From Coriobacteriaceae bacterium (GTDB taxonomy: Bacteria > Actinomycetota > Coriobacteriia > Coriobacteriales > Coriobacteriaceae): a stretch of DNA of 64,000 bases. The notes under the pieces are model-generated. The model was not told the origin of the DNA. It worked only from the letters and a program-made list of their open reading frames with translations, and ran no database searches. The stretch is taken from positions 124,001-188,000 of the forward strand of contig CADFMD010000002.1 of NCBI GenBank assembly GCA_902835305.1. Reading direction: 5' to 3'. Numbering within the stretch: position 1 is the first letter of the stretch; each line of letters begins with the position of its first letter. Shown here in pieces: positions 8,512 through 17,200 of this stretch. The translations under genes and the position numbers were made by a program.

Positions 8512-8577
8512 CAAATTTGGGACGGGGCTCTTTTTGCTACCCCGTCCCGAAAAATCATCTCCCAAATTAGCTACCCC
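8505..8577. terminator. Bidirectional dyad between convergent yqeC and hyuA
   Basis: Outer arms 8505-8521 and 8561-8577 match at 16 of 17 positions. Inner arms GGGACGGGG (8519-8527) and CCCCGTCCC (8540-8548) are perfect. GGGGTAGC (8505) can also pair with GCTACCCC at 8536-8543, giving mutually exclusive folds. It serves both convergent genes. Confidence 0.65.
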
Positions 8578-8590
8578 GGCGGTCTTCCTG

Positions 8591-9958
8591 TTAGCGGGGC
8601 ACGTAGCGGCCGGGTTGGGCTCCGGTGGGCTCGCCGTCGCGTGCCGCCAGCACGCCGTTCACAAACACGGCCTTGGCGCGGCCATGTGCCCCAAAGCCCT
8701 CGAGCGGCGTGTAGTCCACGGCCTGATGCTGCGTCGCGGCGCTGATCGTCCAACGCGCGCACGGATCCCACACGCACACGTCGGCATCGGCGCCCTCGGC
8801 AAGACAGCCCTTGCGCGGATACATGCCAAAAACGCGCGCCGGGTTCTCGCTCATCAAGCGGCACAGATCCTCGGGACCCAGCTGTCCCTCAAAGCTCGTG
8901 GCAATCGCAACGGGACGATGCTCCACGCCGGGCCCGCCGTTGGGAATCGCGCGGAAATCATCGCGTCCTCGGTCCTTTTGCCCGTGCAGATTAAAGCTGC
9001 AGTGGTCGGTGGCAATAGTATCGATCTCGCCAGCCACAAGCGCCTCGCGCAGCGCGGCACGGTCACCGGCATGGCGCAGCGGCGGGCTCATCACGTACTT
9101 GGCGCCCGCAAAGCCGTCCTCGCCCTGCTCCAGATAGCAGGTGTCGTCGAGCATCAGATACTGAGGGCATGTCTCGACATAGATGTTCTTCTGCCCGCGC
9201 GCTTTGGCAGCGCGAATGGCCTCGAGCCCCAGCTTGGTCGAAAGGTGCACCACGTTGACCGGAGCGTCCCCGGCCAAGTGCGCCAGATACAGCAGGCGGC
9301 TCACGGCCTCGGCCTCACACACGTCCGGACGGCTGAGCGCATGGCCCTCGGGCCCGTGGATACCCTGCTCAAACACGCGCTTCTGCAGCGCGTTGACCAA
9401 CGTGCCGTTCTCGCAATGCACGCACAGGATACCGCCCACGCGCTTGAGCTCCTCCAGCACCTCGAGCGTCTCGGCATCGTCCAGGCGCAGATGGTCGTAG
9501 GCAAAGTAGGTCTTAAACGACGACACGCCCGCCTCGCGCATGGCCGAAAGATCGGCGCGGTTGCGCTCATTCCACTCGGCAAGCGCCATATGGAAGGCAT
9601 AGTTGGCGGTGCAGGTGCCGTCGGCGCGATGACGCCACTCGACCAAGGCATCGGGCATGGTCACGCCGCGATCGGCCGTCGCGTAGTCCACAATGGTCGT
9701 CGTGCCGCCGCAGGCAGCCGCGCGCGTGCCGGTCTCAAAGCTATCGGCTGTCCAATCCATGCCGGTCCAGCACTGCATGTGCGTGTGCCCATCGATAAAG
9801 CCCGGGAACACCCAGCAGCCCGCAGCATCCTCGACGGTATCGCCCTCGGCCGGCTCAATCGCCGCGGCAATCCGCACGATCTTATCGCCATCCATGGCAA
9901 GATCGGCGCGGCGAAGCCCCTGGGGCGTCACGAGTGCGCCGTTTTTGATGATGATCAT
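8591..9958 (-). CDS. hyuA: Dihydropyrimidinase/hydantoinase (HyuA-type)
   Basis: Cyclic-amide hydrolase of the amidohydrolase superfamily, a dinuclear metal enzyme. Visible ligands are the HTH of GFIDGHTHMQ near residue 58, the carboxylated-lysine position in SFKTYFAYDHL near 150, CVHCENG, NVVHLSTKLG and the Asp of ATDHCSFN. 455 residues is typical. In the purine cluster it is thought to open a ring intermediate produced from urate or xanthine; the exact substrate here is inferred. The ATG has AAGGAG five bases upstream and lies 9 bp after mocA, so they are co-transcribed. Confidence 0.92.
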   Translation of the reverse strand: MIIIKNGALVTPQGLRRADLAMDGDKIVRIAAAIEPAEGDTVEDAAGCWVFPGFIDGHTHMQCWTGMDWTADSFETGTRAAACGGTTTIVDYATADRGVTMPDALVEWRHRADGTCTANYAFHMALAEWNERNRADLSAMREAGVSSFKTYFAYDHLRLDDAETLEVLEELKRVGGILCVHCENGTLVNALQKRVFEQGIHGPEGHALSRPDVCEAEAVSRLLYLAHLAGDAPVNVVHLSTKLGLEAIRAAKARGQKNIYVETCPQYLMLDDTCYLEQGEDGFAGAKYVMSPPLRHAGDRAALREALVAGEIDTIATDHCSFNLHGQKDRGRDDFRAIPNGGPGVEHRPVAIATSFEGQLGPEDLCRLMSENPARVFGMYPRKGCLAEGADADVCVWDPCARWTISAATQHQAVDYTPLEGFGAHGRAKAVFVNGVLAARDGEPTGAQPGRYVPR

Positions 9959-9967
9959 AATTGCTCC

Positions 9968-10582
9968 TTATTGATTGATGCAGTTGGCCACGCGATCAAA
10001 ATACGAGCAGGCGGCGATATGCTCCGTTATGCGTCGCTGTCCCTTGACGGTATCGACGTCCCACAGCTCGTAGGCACGCGCCTCGACCAGCACCACGTCG
10101 GTACGGTCCTTGAGGATCGAACCGCCGCCGTCCTTACCCTCAAGACACATAAGTGCATCGAACAGTTCCGCCGGAAAGAGCACCGGGCTCGAAGGCTCAC
10201 CGTTGCACGCAAGACGCACCGGATGCTTGCGGCCACGCTCGTCAAATGCACGAACCATAGCCTCAAAAGAATCCGAACTCACGAGCGGCTGGTCGCCCGG
10301 CAAAAAGAGGCAACCTTTCCAGTTGCGTTCGACTCCCCACGAAAGGCCCGCACGGACGCTTTCGCTGCGCAGCTCGCCATCGTGCAGCACGCACGGGCAA
10401 TGCTTGTCATCACAAATCTGAGCGACCTCGGGCCAACGCGTCGAAACCACAACGTCAAAGCCCCGGGGAACCGAATCAATGGTCCGGGCAATCAGCGGCT
10501 CGCCATAGATATCGGCGAGCATCTTGTTAGAGCCAAATCGCTTGCCCTCGCCCGAAGCCATAATGACGCAACCAAGTTTCAT
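9968..10582 (-). CDS. mocA: Molybdenum cofactor cytidylyltransferase (MocA-like)
   Basis: Transfers CMP to molybdopterin to make the cytosine dinucleotide form used by xanthine-dehydrogenase-type enzymes. The nucleotidyltransferase signature VIMASGEGKRFGSNKML is at residues 6-22, with LFLPGDQPLVSS near 95 as the metal-binding region. The ATG at 10582 (204 residues) has GGGAGG seven bases upstream. It leads into hyuA and follows the ygeW terminator. A CTP versus GTP choice is inferred from context. Confidence 0.88.
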   Translation of the reverse strand: MKLGCVIMASGEGKRFGSNKMLADIYGEPLIARTIDSVPRGFDVVVSTRWPEVAQICDDKHCPCVLHDGELRSESVRAGLSWGVERNWKGCLFLPGDQPLVSSDSFEAMVRAFDERGRKHPVRLACNGEPSSPVLFPAELFDALMCLEGKDGGGSILKDRTDVVLVEARAYELWDVDTVKGQRRITEHIAACSYFDRVANCINQ

Positions 10583-10670
10583 GGCGATACCTCCCCTGGA
10601 ACCATCGTACCCATAACTCGCGTCGCGGGGCATCTACATCGAAAGCGCTTATCCCGCACGCCCACGATGC

Positions 10671-10712
10671 AAAAAGGGGCACCCCGCCGGTTGGCAGAGC
10701 GCCCCCTTTACA
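10671..10712 (-). terminator. Rho-independent terminator after ygeW
   Basis: On the minus strand AAAGGGG... pairs with ...CCCCTTTTT, ending in a T5 run. It separates the ygeX-ygeY-ygeW transcript from mocA-hyuA. Confidence 0.6.
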
Positions 10713-10732
10713 TGGCTTACCTCAACCCAGCT

Positions 10733-11935
10733 TTAGGCCTGGAACCAACGGGCGGTGTTGCGCTCGTCGAGGGCCTTGAGGGTAGCGGCGGGATCGGCAA
10801 CCTTCTGCAGGAACATCATGGCTGCGATGGCGTACGGCTTGTAGCTGGCCTCCTTGTACATACCCACGCGGTGCATGTCGAAGACGTCGGCGTTGACCTC
10901 GCCGTGCTCGCAAGAGACACCGGAGATGTCGGCGGGCAGCGGATGCATAAAGATGGTGTCCTGGCCGTTGGCGGTCTTCTCCATGAGCTCGGTCGTGGAG
11001 CACCAATCCTGATGCGTGGCGTTCTGAGCGAGCAGCTCCTTCTCGAGTGCAGCGATGCCGGCGTCGTCGCCCTCGGCGTACAGGTTGGTGCGCTTCTCCA
11101 TGGCGGCAAACGGAGCCCAGCTCTTCGGGATCACGATATCGGCGCCCTCGAAGGCCTCGGCCATGGTGTTGACCTGCTTAAAGGTGGTGCCGGACTCGGC
11201 GGCATAACCCTTGGCGCGCTCGACGACCTCGGGCATGAGGTCGTAGCCCTCGGGGTGGGCCAAGGTGACGTCCATGCCAAAACGGGGCAGCAGGCTGATC
11301 AGCGACTGCGGGCAGGACAGCGGCTTGCCGTAAGAGGGCGAGTAGGCCCAGGTGACGGCAACCTTTTTGCCCTTGAGGTTCTCAAGACCGCCAAACTCGT
11401 TGATGAGGTAGAGCATGTCGGCAGAGGACTGCGTGGGGTGATCGGAGTCGGACTGCAGGGAGATGAGCGTGGGACGGTGATCCAGAACGCCGTCCTCGTA
11501 GGCCTGCTGGACAGACTCGGAGACCTCGGCCATGTAGGCGTCGCCCTTGCCGATGTACATGTCGTCGCGGATGCCGATGACGTCGGCCATGAAGGAGATC
11601 ATGGTAGCGGTCTCGCGGACGGTCTCGCCGTGAGCGATCTGGGACTTCTTCTCGTCCAGGTCCTGCAGCTCAAGACCGAGCAGGTTGGCTGCCTTAGAGA
11701 AGGAGAAGCGCGTACGGGTGGAGTTGTCACGGAACAGGGAGACGGCCAGACCCGAATCGAAGATCTTGGACGAAACGTTGTTCTCGCGCAGCTCGCGCAG
11801 GGCGTCGGCGACGATGTAGAGCGCCTTGAGCTCATCGGTGGTCTTATCCCAGGTGTGCAGGAAGTCGCTGCCGTACATGCCCTTAAAATCGAGGCCGTTC
11901 AGCTGCTCGACGAGCTCGGTAAACTTGGCGTCCAT
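10733..11935 (-). CDS. ygeW: YgeW, carbamoyltransferase-like purine catabolism protein
   Basis: Member of the aspartate/ornithine carbamoyltransferase superfamily whose own substrate is not firmly known. The carbamoyl-phosphate loop reads SLFRDNSTRTRFSF (about residues 64-77) and the second-domain HPLPAD motif is near 315. Start ATG 11935 gives 400 residues, matching E. coli YgeW, with a GGAAAGGA ribosome site; a longer reading from 12121 adds a low-complexity leader without homology features. Last gene of the ygeX-ygeY-ygeW set. The family has been linked genetically to anaerobic urate breakdown in gut bacteria. Confidence 0.92.
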   Translation of the reverse strand: MDAKFTELVEQLNGLDFKGMYGSDFLHTWDKTTDELKALYIVADALRELRENNVSSKIFDSGLAVSLFRDNSTRTRFSFSKAANLLGLELQDLDEKKSQIAHGETVRETATMISFMADVIGIRDDMYIGKGDAYMAEVSESVQQAYEDGVLDHRPTLISLQSDSDHPTQSSADMLYLINEFGGLENLKGKKVAVTWAYSPSYGKPLSCPQSLISLLPRFGMDVTLAHPEGYDLMPEVVERAKGYAAESGTTFKQVNTMAEAFEGADIVIPKSWAPFAAMEKRTNLYAEGDDAGIAALEKELLAQNATHQDWCSTTELMEKTANGQDTIFMHPLPADISGVSCEHGEVNADVFDMHRVGMYKEASYKPYAIAAMMFLQKVADPAATLKALDERNTARWFQA

Positions 11936-12090
11936 GTAAATGTCCTTTCCAAAGATGAAACGATCGCAATGAGTAGATGTGCTCCGGCATGCGCGTGTGG
12001 CTAGAACATGCAGAGCACTATGACGAGGACCCGCTACCGTTGAGGAAGCATGGGAGATAACGACCGCGGGCCCCAAGTCAACAGGGGGTG

Positions 12091-12113
12091 CCGGGGACAC
12101 GAGCTGTCCCCGG
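12091..12113. promoter_or_regulatory. GC-rich hairpin between ygeY and ygeW
   Basis: CCGGGGACA and TGTCCCCGG form a perfect 9-bp stem with a 5-base loop. No T-run follows on the minus strand. A second dyad (AACAAGATCGA at 12117 with its complement at 12140-12150) spans the end of ygeY. These suggest mRNA processing or partial attenuation inside the operon. Confidence 0.5.
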
Positions 12114-12136
12114 CTCAACAAGATCGAGGAATGGGA

Positions 12137-13522
12137 CTAATCGATCTTGTTGTTGGTCAGACCGGCGCGGAACACGGTGGCGTCGCCATCGGCCTGGCTC
12201 GGATCGTAGAGGTTCAGGGCAGCCACATACATGGCGGCAGCGGTGACCAGGTCGTCCTTGTAGGTGACCTCGTTGGGAGCGTGAGCCTGAGACTCGGCAC
12301 CCGGGCCGAAGCCGACGCAGGGGATGCCATAGCGGCCCTGGATGGAAACGCAGTTCGTGGAGAAGGTCCACTTGTCGCACAGCGGACGACCGGTGCGCTT
12401 GTCCATGCTGGGCTCGCAGCCGATGCGCTCGTCACCGAACATGGCCTTGTGGGCGTCGACGAGGGCCTTGACGTGCGGAGCGGTCTCCTTGTTGATCCAC
12501 GTGGGGAAGTAAGCCTCGGTCTCGTAGACCTCGCCGGTCCAGGACGGACGGTCGTACATGTACATGGAGACCTTCACGTCGTCGCCGTACTTCTTGGCAG
12601 CCGGCAGGTTGCGGATCTCGTCTAGGCAGGACTCCCAGGTCTCACCGGCGGTCATGCGACGGTCGATGGAGATGGCGCAGGAGTCAGCCACGGCGCAACG
12701 GCTGGGGCTGGTGTAGAAGATCTGGCTGACGGTGCAGGTGCCGCGGCCCAGGAAGCGGGCATCCTCGAAGTGCTCGGGGTTGTACTTGGGGTCGAGCATC
12801 TTGACGAGGCCCTTGATGTCGGTCGACTCGTCGCAGCCGTTGTTGTTGAGGGCGCGGACGTCGGCGATGATGTCGGCCATCTTGTAGATGGCGTTATCGC
12901 CGCGGTCGGGAGCGGAACCGTGGCAGGAGGTGCCGTGAACGTCGACGCGGATTTCCATGCGGCCGCGGTGACCGCGATAGATGCCGCCATCGGTGGGCTC
13001 GGTGGAAATGACGAACTCGGGCTTAATGCCGTCCTTGTTGTAGATGTACTGCCAGCACATGCCGTCGCAGTCCTCTTCCTGGACGGTGCCGACGACCATG
13101 ATCTTGTAGCCCTCGGGGATGAGGCCCATGTCCTTCATCATCTTGGCAGCGTAGGTAGCAGAAGCCATGCCACCCTCCTGGTCGGAGCCACCGCGGCCGT
13201 AGATGATCTCGTCGGTCTCGTAGCCCTCATAGGGATCGGCATCCCAGTTCTCGATGTTGCCGATGCCGACGGTGTCGATGTGGGAGTCGATGGCGATGAT
13301 CTTGTCGCCCTCGCCCATAAAGCCCATAACGTTGCCAAGGCCGTCGACCTTGACCTCGTCATAGCCAAGGTTCTCCATCTCGGCCTTGATGCAGGCAACA
13401 ACCTCACCCTCCTCGCAGGACTCAGAGGGATGGGAGATCATAGCGCGCAGGAAGCGAGTCATATCAGCACGATGGGACTCCGCAGCAGCCTTGATAGCGT
13501 CGTAATCGAGTTCTTTAGCCAT
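12137..13522 (-). CDS. ygeY: YgeY, M20-family selenium-metabolism-linked hydrolase
   Basis: M20/ArgE-type zinc peptidase fold. Metal-site motifs are IAIDSHIDTVG (about residues 74-84), GRGGSDQEGGMAS with the bridging Asp, and VQEEDCDG with the Glu-Glu pair. The dimerisation-domain histidine is in HGTSCHGSAPD. At 461 residues it is longer than E. coli YgeY (about 400). It is placed between ygeX and ygeW, and is thought to hydrolyse an open-chain amide intermediate before 2,3-diaminopropionate is cleaved. Start supported by GAAAGG upstream. Confidence 0.91.
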   Translation of the reverse strand: MAKELDYDAIKAAAESHRADMTRFLRAMISHPSESCEEGEVVACIKAEMENLGYDEVKVDGLGNVMGFMGEGDKIIAIDSHIDTVGIGNIENWDADPYEGYETDEIIYGRGGSDQEGGMASATYAAKMMKDMGLIPEGYKIMVVGTVQEEDCDGMCWQYIYNKDGIKPEFVISTEPTDGGIYRGHRGRMEIRVDVHGTSCHGSAPDRGDNAIYKMADIIADVRALNNNGCDESTDIKGLVKMLDPKYNPEHFEDARFLGRGTCTVSQIFYTSPSRCAVADSCAISIDRRMTAGETWESCLDEIRNLPAAKKYGDDVKVSMYMYDRPSWTGEVYETEAYFPTWINKETAPHVKALVDAHKAMFGDERIGCEPSMDKRTGRPLCDKWTFSTNCVSIQGRYGIPCVGFGPGAESQAHAPNEVTYKDDLVTAAAMYVAALNLYDPSQADGDATVFRAGLTNNKID

Positions 13523-13562
13523 TGTTCATAACCTTTCAAACGAAGGAATCTACCTGTGAGGT

Positions 13563-13589
13563 GGCGGAGCGATACCTATTTACTCCGCC
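13563..13589. promoter_or_regulatory. Small hairpin between ygeX and ygeY
   Basis: GGCGGAG (13563-13569) and CTCCGCC (13583-13589) pair over an A/T-rich loop in the 74-bp gap. It is another intercistronic hairpin without a T-tract. Confidence 0.4.
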
Positions 13590-13596
13590 CCAACGA

Positions 13597-14811
13597 TTAG
13601 CAAGTGGGATATTCGCCTTCCCAAACAATTCGACGATACTGGTCGGGGTCCGTGTCACCTTCCGTGGAGAAGCAGAGCACGGAGCTCGTCTTGTCCAGGC
13701 CGATGAGTTCCTTGAGCTCGGCGTACTCGGGATCGAGCATGAGAGTCTCGACCAGGCCGGTGGTCACAGCGCCGGACTCGCCGGAGATGACGCGCGGGTC
13801 GCCCTTCTCGGGAGCGCCCAGGGTGCGCATTCCGCGAGCGGTGACCCAGTCGGGGCAGGACACGAAGGCGGTGGTGTGGTTGCGCAGGATATCCCAGCCC
13901 AAGATGTTGGGCTCGCCGCAGCACAGGCCGGCCATGATGGAGGGCATGTCGCCGTCCACGATGCGCGGGTCGCCGTCGCCGGCGGCAGCGCCCTTGTACA
14001 GGCAGGCGGCAGGCGCGCACTCGACCACGACGAAGGTGGGCGGGTTATCGGGATACAGGTTGGTGAAGTAGCCCACCACGGCGCCGGCGAGCGAACCCAC
14101 GCCAGCCTGGACAAACACGTGCGTCGGGCGGTTGATGGCCATCTCGCGCAGCTGCTCGGCAGCCTCGGAAGCCATGGTGCCGTAGCCCTCCATGATCCAG
14201 GACGGGATCTTCTCGTAGCCCTCCCAGGCGGTGTCCTGAACGATGACGCCGCGCTCGCAGGCATCGGCCTCGGCGGCGGCCATGCGCACGCACTCGTCGT
14301 AGTTGACCTCTTCGATGGTCACCGTGGCGCCCTCGGCGGCGATGTTATCGAAGCGGGGCTTGGTGGAACCCTTGGGCATGTGCACGACGGCCTTCTGGCC
14401 CAGCTTGTTGGCAGCCCATGCCACGCCGCGGCCATGGTTGCCGTCGGTGGCGGTAAAGAAGGTGGCCTGGCCAAAGTCCTTGGCAAGCTGATCGGAGGTC
14501 AGGTAATCGAAGGTGCACTCGGCAACGTCCTTGCCGGTCTCGTCGGCAATGTAGTTGGCCATGGCAAACGAACCGCCCAGAACCTTAAAGGCGTTGAGGC
14601 CAAAGCGATAGCTCTCGTCCTTAACGCACAGGTTGGACAGGCCCAGGCGCGCGGCCTGGCCATCCAGGCGGGCAAGCGGAGTGACGGTGTACTGGGGGAA
14701 CGACTGGTGGAAGGCGCGGGCCTTCTTCACGTGGTCGAGGCTCATGATTCCCAAGTGCTTGTCATCGCTCTTGGGCATCGTGTTGCCCGCCCACTGGATC
14801 TTATCGGCCAT
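13597..14811 (-). CDS. ygeX: 2,3-diaminopropionate ammonia-lyase (YgeX/DpaL)
   Basis: PLP fold-type II lyase that turns 2,3-diaminopropionate into pyruvate and two ammonia through an aminoacrylate intermediate. The Schiff-base lysine is in RFGLNAFKVLGG (about residues 69-80) and the phosphate-binding TATDGNHGRGVAW follows. 404 residues agrees with the family. AAGGAG stands eight bases before the ATG. First gene of the ygeX-ygeY-ygeW operon, divergent from the YheO-type regulator and with paired operators upstream. It supplies the pyruvate output of the pathway. Confidence 0.95.
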   Translation of the reverse strand: MADKIQWAGNTMPKSDDKHLGIMSLDHVKKARAFHQSFPQYTVTPLARLDGQAARLGLSNLCVKDESYRFGLNAFKVLGGSFAMANYIADETGKDVAECTFDYLTSDQLAKDFGQATFFTATDGNHGRGVAWAANKLGQKAVVHMPKGSTKPRFDNIAAEGATVTIEEVNYDECVRMAAAEADACERGVIVQDTAWEGYEKIPSWIMEGYGTMASEAAEQLREMAINRPTHVFVQAGVGSLAGAVVGYFTNLYPDNPPTFVVVECAPAACLYKGAAAGDGDPRIVDGDMPSIMAGLCCGEPNILGWDILRNHTTAFVSCPDWVTARGMRTLGAPEKGDPRVISGESGAVTTGLVETLMLDPEYAELKELIGLDKTSSVLCFSTEGDTDPDQYRRIVWEGEYPTC

Positions 14812-14903
14812 ACGGTGAACTCCTTAAGTTCTCTCTTGCCGGCCCCCGCATACGCGTTTCAGCCCGATCCCATTCACACGGCTGAACTTTTATGTGGATG
14901 CCA

Positions 14904-14918
14904 AACAAAAAGTTTGTT
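14904..14918. promoter_or_regulatory. Operator 1, AACAAA-N3-TTTGTT
   Basis: Perfect palindrome with 6-bp arms and a 3-bp centre, 86 bp upstream of ygeX. Centre-to-centre distance to operator 2 is 51 bp, close to five helical turns. Likely bound by the divergently encoded regulator. Confidence 0.6.
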
Positions 14919-14954
14919 AGCACTGTTCTATCACACTTTTTGATTGGAAAACCT

Positions 14955-14969
14955 AACAAATTGTTTGTT
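14955..14969. promoter_or_regulatory. Operator 2, AACAAA-N3-TTTGTT
   Basis: Second exact copy of the same 6-3-6 palindrome, differing only in the centre. On the minus strand it contains TTGTTA, followed after 18 bp by TGTGAT, a weak possible ygeX promoter, so a bound protein would sit over the -35 region. The remainder of 14812-15088 shows no gene. Confidence 0.6.
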
Positions 14970-15088
14970 GCCGTAATCGGTACCTTTTCGCCGCCGAACG
15001 GTTACATAACGCAGCGACGCTTTCGTTATTTGCGAACAGGTGTGGTTTATGGCAAAGTATGCCCAAACTAATTTTTAGGAAGGCACCC

Positions 15089-15742
15089 ATGACCCCCGCA
15101 CAGATTGAGTTTTACAAGCGCCTCGCACACGGTCTGGCGCTCCAATTTGGTCCCAACTGCGAAGTCGTCGTCCACGACCTGGAGACCGAGGACGTGGACC
15201 GCTCCATCGTAGTGATCGAAAACGGCCACGTCAGCGGGCGCAAACTGGGTGACGGCCCCAGCCATATTGTGCTTGAATCCATGCACGAGGGCACCGCCGA
15301 CGTGCACGACCGCGAGCCGTACCTCACCAAAACCGCCGATGGCAAGCTGCTCAAGTCCTCGACCATCTTTATCCGCAACGATGAGGGCAAGCCCGTCGGC
15401 ATTTTGGGCATCAACTTTGACATTACGCTTATGAAGGCTTTTGAGCGTTCGCTCGACGCCTTTACCGGCACCGGCGGCACGGGCTACACCGAGCCCGAGC
15501 CCATTACCAAGAACATCGGCGACCTGCTCGAGGACCTGCTGCACGAGTGCGAACAGTTTGTGGGCAAGCCCGCGGCACTCATGACCAAAGACGAGCGCAT
15601 TCGTGCCATTGGCTACCTCGACCGTCGCGGCGCCTTCCTCATTTCCAAGTCGAGCGAGCGCGCCTGCGAGTTCTTTGGCATCTCCAAGTACAGCTTCTAT
15701 AGCTACCTCAATGAGGCCAAGGCGGCAACAGGCGACAAGTAG
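15089..15742 (+). CDS. YheO-type PAS/HTH transcriptional regulator of the yge operon
   Basis: N-terminal YheO-like PAS domain (GPNCEVVVHDLETED, then VSGRKLGDGPSH and a FIRNDEGKPVGILGINFD strand near residue 105) followed by a C-terminal HTH (GAFLISKSSERACEFFGISK, SKYSFYSYLNEA). ATG 15089 gives 217 residues and has AGGAAGG six bases upstream. Divergent from ygeX, with two identical palindromes between, so it most likely controls that operon in response to a purine-derived ligand; this is inference from position. A paralogue at 30892-31548 fronts the permease operon. Confidence 0.85.
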   Translation: MTPAQIEFYKRLAHGLALQFGPNCEVVVHDLETEDVDRSIVVIENGHVSGRKLGDGPSHIVLESMHEGTADVHDREPYLTKTADGKLLKSSTIFIRNDEGKPVGILGINFDITLMKAFERSLDAFTGTGGTGYTEPEPITKNIGDLLEDLLHECEQFVGKPAALMTKDERIRAIGYLDRRGAFLISKSSERACEFFGISKYSFYSYLNEAKAATGDK

Positions 15743-15865
15743 GCACTCGCCTGGATTGCCCCTCCCCTTTTGGGCGCGAGTTCTGGAAAGCATGAATCCA
15801 AGACCGAGCCGCTTGGAAAGTTCCATATAATCGATGTCATTAGTATTTCGAAAGGGTGGAACAGA

Positions 15866-16834
15866 ATGGCGTTGAGCAAGGCATCATGCACCGGTCGCGG
15901 ATTGATTCCGGCAATTGGTGGACATGTGCACCGCATGTTCGATGAGGGTGAAGACGACCTGTTTTCGCTGAGCCTTGACGACGTGATGGATGATCGCCCG
16001 TGGACCGCCGACGAACTCATGGGCGGTGGGGCTCGCCCGTCAAGCCCCAATCCCGCACTTGCGCCTAAGCCCGCATCTGCGCCGGCTCCTGCGCAGTCGC
16101 CTGTTTCGACGCCCGCGTCTGCGCCCACGCCCGCTCCCCGCCCCGCAAGCGACCCGTCCGAGACGGCAGCATTTCTCGCTGCAGCGACGCAGGGCAAATC
16201 GGCCGACAGCACCGTTATGTACAGCGCCCAGCAGTTGCCTGTTCCTGCGGCACGCAAGCCTCCGGTCGCAAGGCTCGACGAGCCCGTTGCCCATCAAGTT
16301 GCCTACGATTCCTGGGCTGCAACCGATCTGGATGAGACCTCTACCGGCATGCCGGCGCTCGATGTTCCAGTTAACCCGCTTTTTGCCGCCAACACGAGCG
16401 CCGCGGACTATGAGGGCGGTGCGGCATATTCCGATTATTCCGATGGCTATGCTGGCACCGGTCGCATCGAGACCGAGGATTATGGCACCGCATCGAGCGA
16501 TTATCTCAACGATCCGTACGCTGCCACGCCTGCACCGGAATATGACCCGGAGGCCGCGTCCGCGCCGGCGTATACCAAAAGCACGGGCGAAGAGCGCTTT
16601 GCCGATTATTACGCCGAGGAAAAGGCGCTGCGTTTCTCGGAATTTCCGCAGGCAGTCACGGTTGCCTTTATCGCCATTGTCATTGCCCTGCTCGGCGTCA
16701 TTGCGTTTGAGGGATTCCGGCTGTTCTCCGGCCCCACCCAAGCGGAGTCGGAGACCCAGCAAAAAGAGGACGATGACGAGTATCTGGACATCAACACCCT
16801 CAAGGGCGACCCCAACGACGGGGACGATGAGTAG
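15866..16834 (+). CDS. Unrecognised single-pass membrane protein with Pro/Ala-rich linker
   Basis: 322 residues. An N-terminal acidic segment with DDLFSLSLDDVMDD is followed by a Pro/Ala-rich low-complexity linker around residues 55-95, a Tyr/Asp-rich middle, one strong hydrophobic helix (AVTVAFIAIVIALLGVIAF, roughly 274-292) and a short acidic tail. The long N-terminal part would be cytosolic and the tail outside, or the reverse. ATG 15866 has AAAGGGTGG upstream. I recognise no family; the layout resembles actinobacterial envelope or signalling proteins. Same strand as the regulator 123 bp upstream, with no obvious terminator between. Confidence 0.6.
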   Translation: MALSKASCTGRGLIPAIGGHVHRMFDEGEDDLFSLSLDDVMDDRPWTADELMGGGARPSSPNPALAPKPASAPAPAQSPVSTPASAPTPAPRPASDPSETAAFLAAATQGKSADSTVMYSAQQLPVPAARKPPVARLDEPVAHQVAYDSWAATDLDETSTGMPALDVPVNPLFAANTSAADYEGGAAYSDYSDGYAGTGRIETEDYGTASSDYLNDPYAATPAPEYDPEAASAPAYTKSTGEERFADYYAEEKALRFSEFPQAVTVAFIAIVIALLGVIAFEGFRLFSGPTQAESETQQKEDDDEYLDINTLKGDPNDGDDE

Positions 16835-16904
16835 CGAGAGCTGAAGGCGGCCGCAGGATCCCGCATCCAGCACCGGCTTCTAAGTGCTGTTTTGTCATCC
16901 AGCT

Positions 16905-16981
16905 ACACTTTTCCGAAGTTTTAAGGTGCCTATTTCGACACTTTTCCGTACTTTTACACGGCTGATTTCGACACTTTTTCT
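16905..16981. repeat. Three direct repeats at 33-bp period (ACACTTTT core)
   Basis: ACACTTTTCCG occurs at 16905 and 16938, and ACACTTTTTCT at 16971, exactly 33 bp apart; ATTTCGACACTTTT precedes the last two. They fill most of the intergenic stretch 16835-17200. That stretch otherwise holds a hairpin at about 17082-17106 (GCCCGC/GCGGGC then TTTT), a plausible terminator for the upstream gene. Confidence 0.65.
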
Positions 16982-17200
16982 GATTTAAGCCTAGCGACAG
17001 CCGGCGAAATCAAGCGCCGCCCGCGCGTCATTTCGCAAGCGGTGCCTGATTTCTGTCCGTACACGTTGATAGACTCCATCGTGCCCGCAAGGAGCGGGCG
17101 TGTTTTATCCAGAGTCGGGGTAGAGAGTTGGCTCCACGATTCCGACGCCAACCGGCCAAGAGGCACGGTGGCCCTGCCAACATCGATGAAAGGAGTCCGT

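Noticed and set aside
8237..12004. A very long plus-strand open frame (about 1250 codons)
   Set aside because: It lies antisense to hyuA, mocA and ygeW, which have clear motifs and ribosome sites. High-GC codon bias opens the opposite frame; its translation is low-complexity Arg/Ala/Leu/His without domains.
11936..12121. N-terminal extension of YgeW by 62 residues
   Set aside because: The extension has no homology features and covers a hairpin; ATG 11935 has a proper ribosome site and matches family length.
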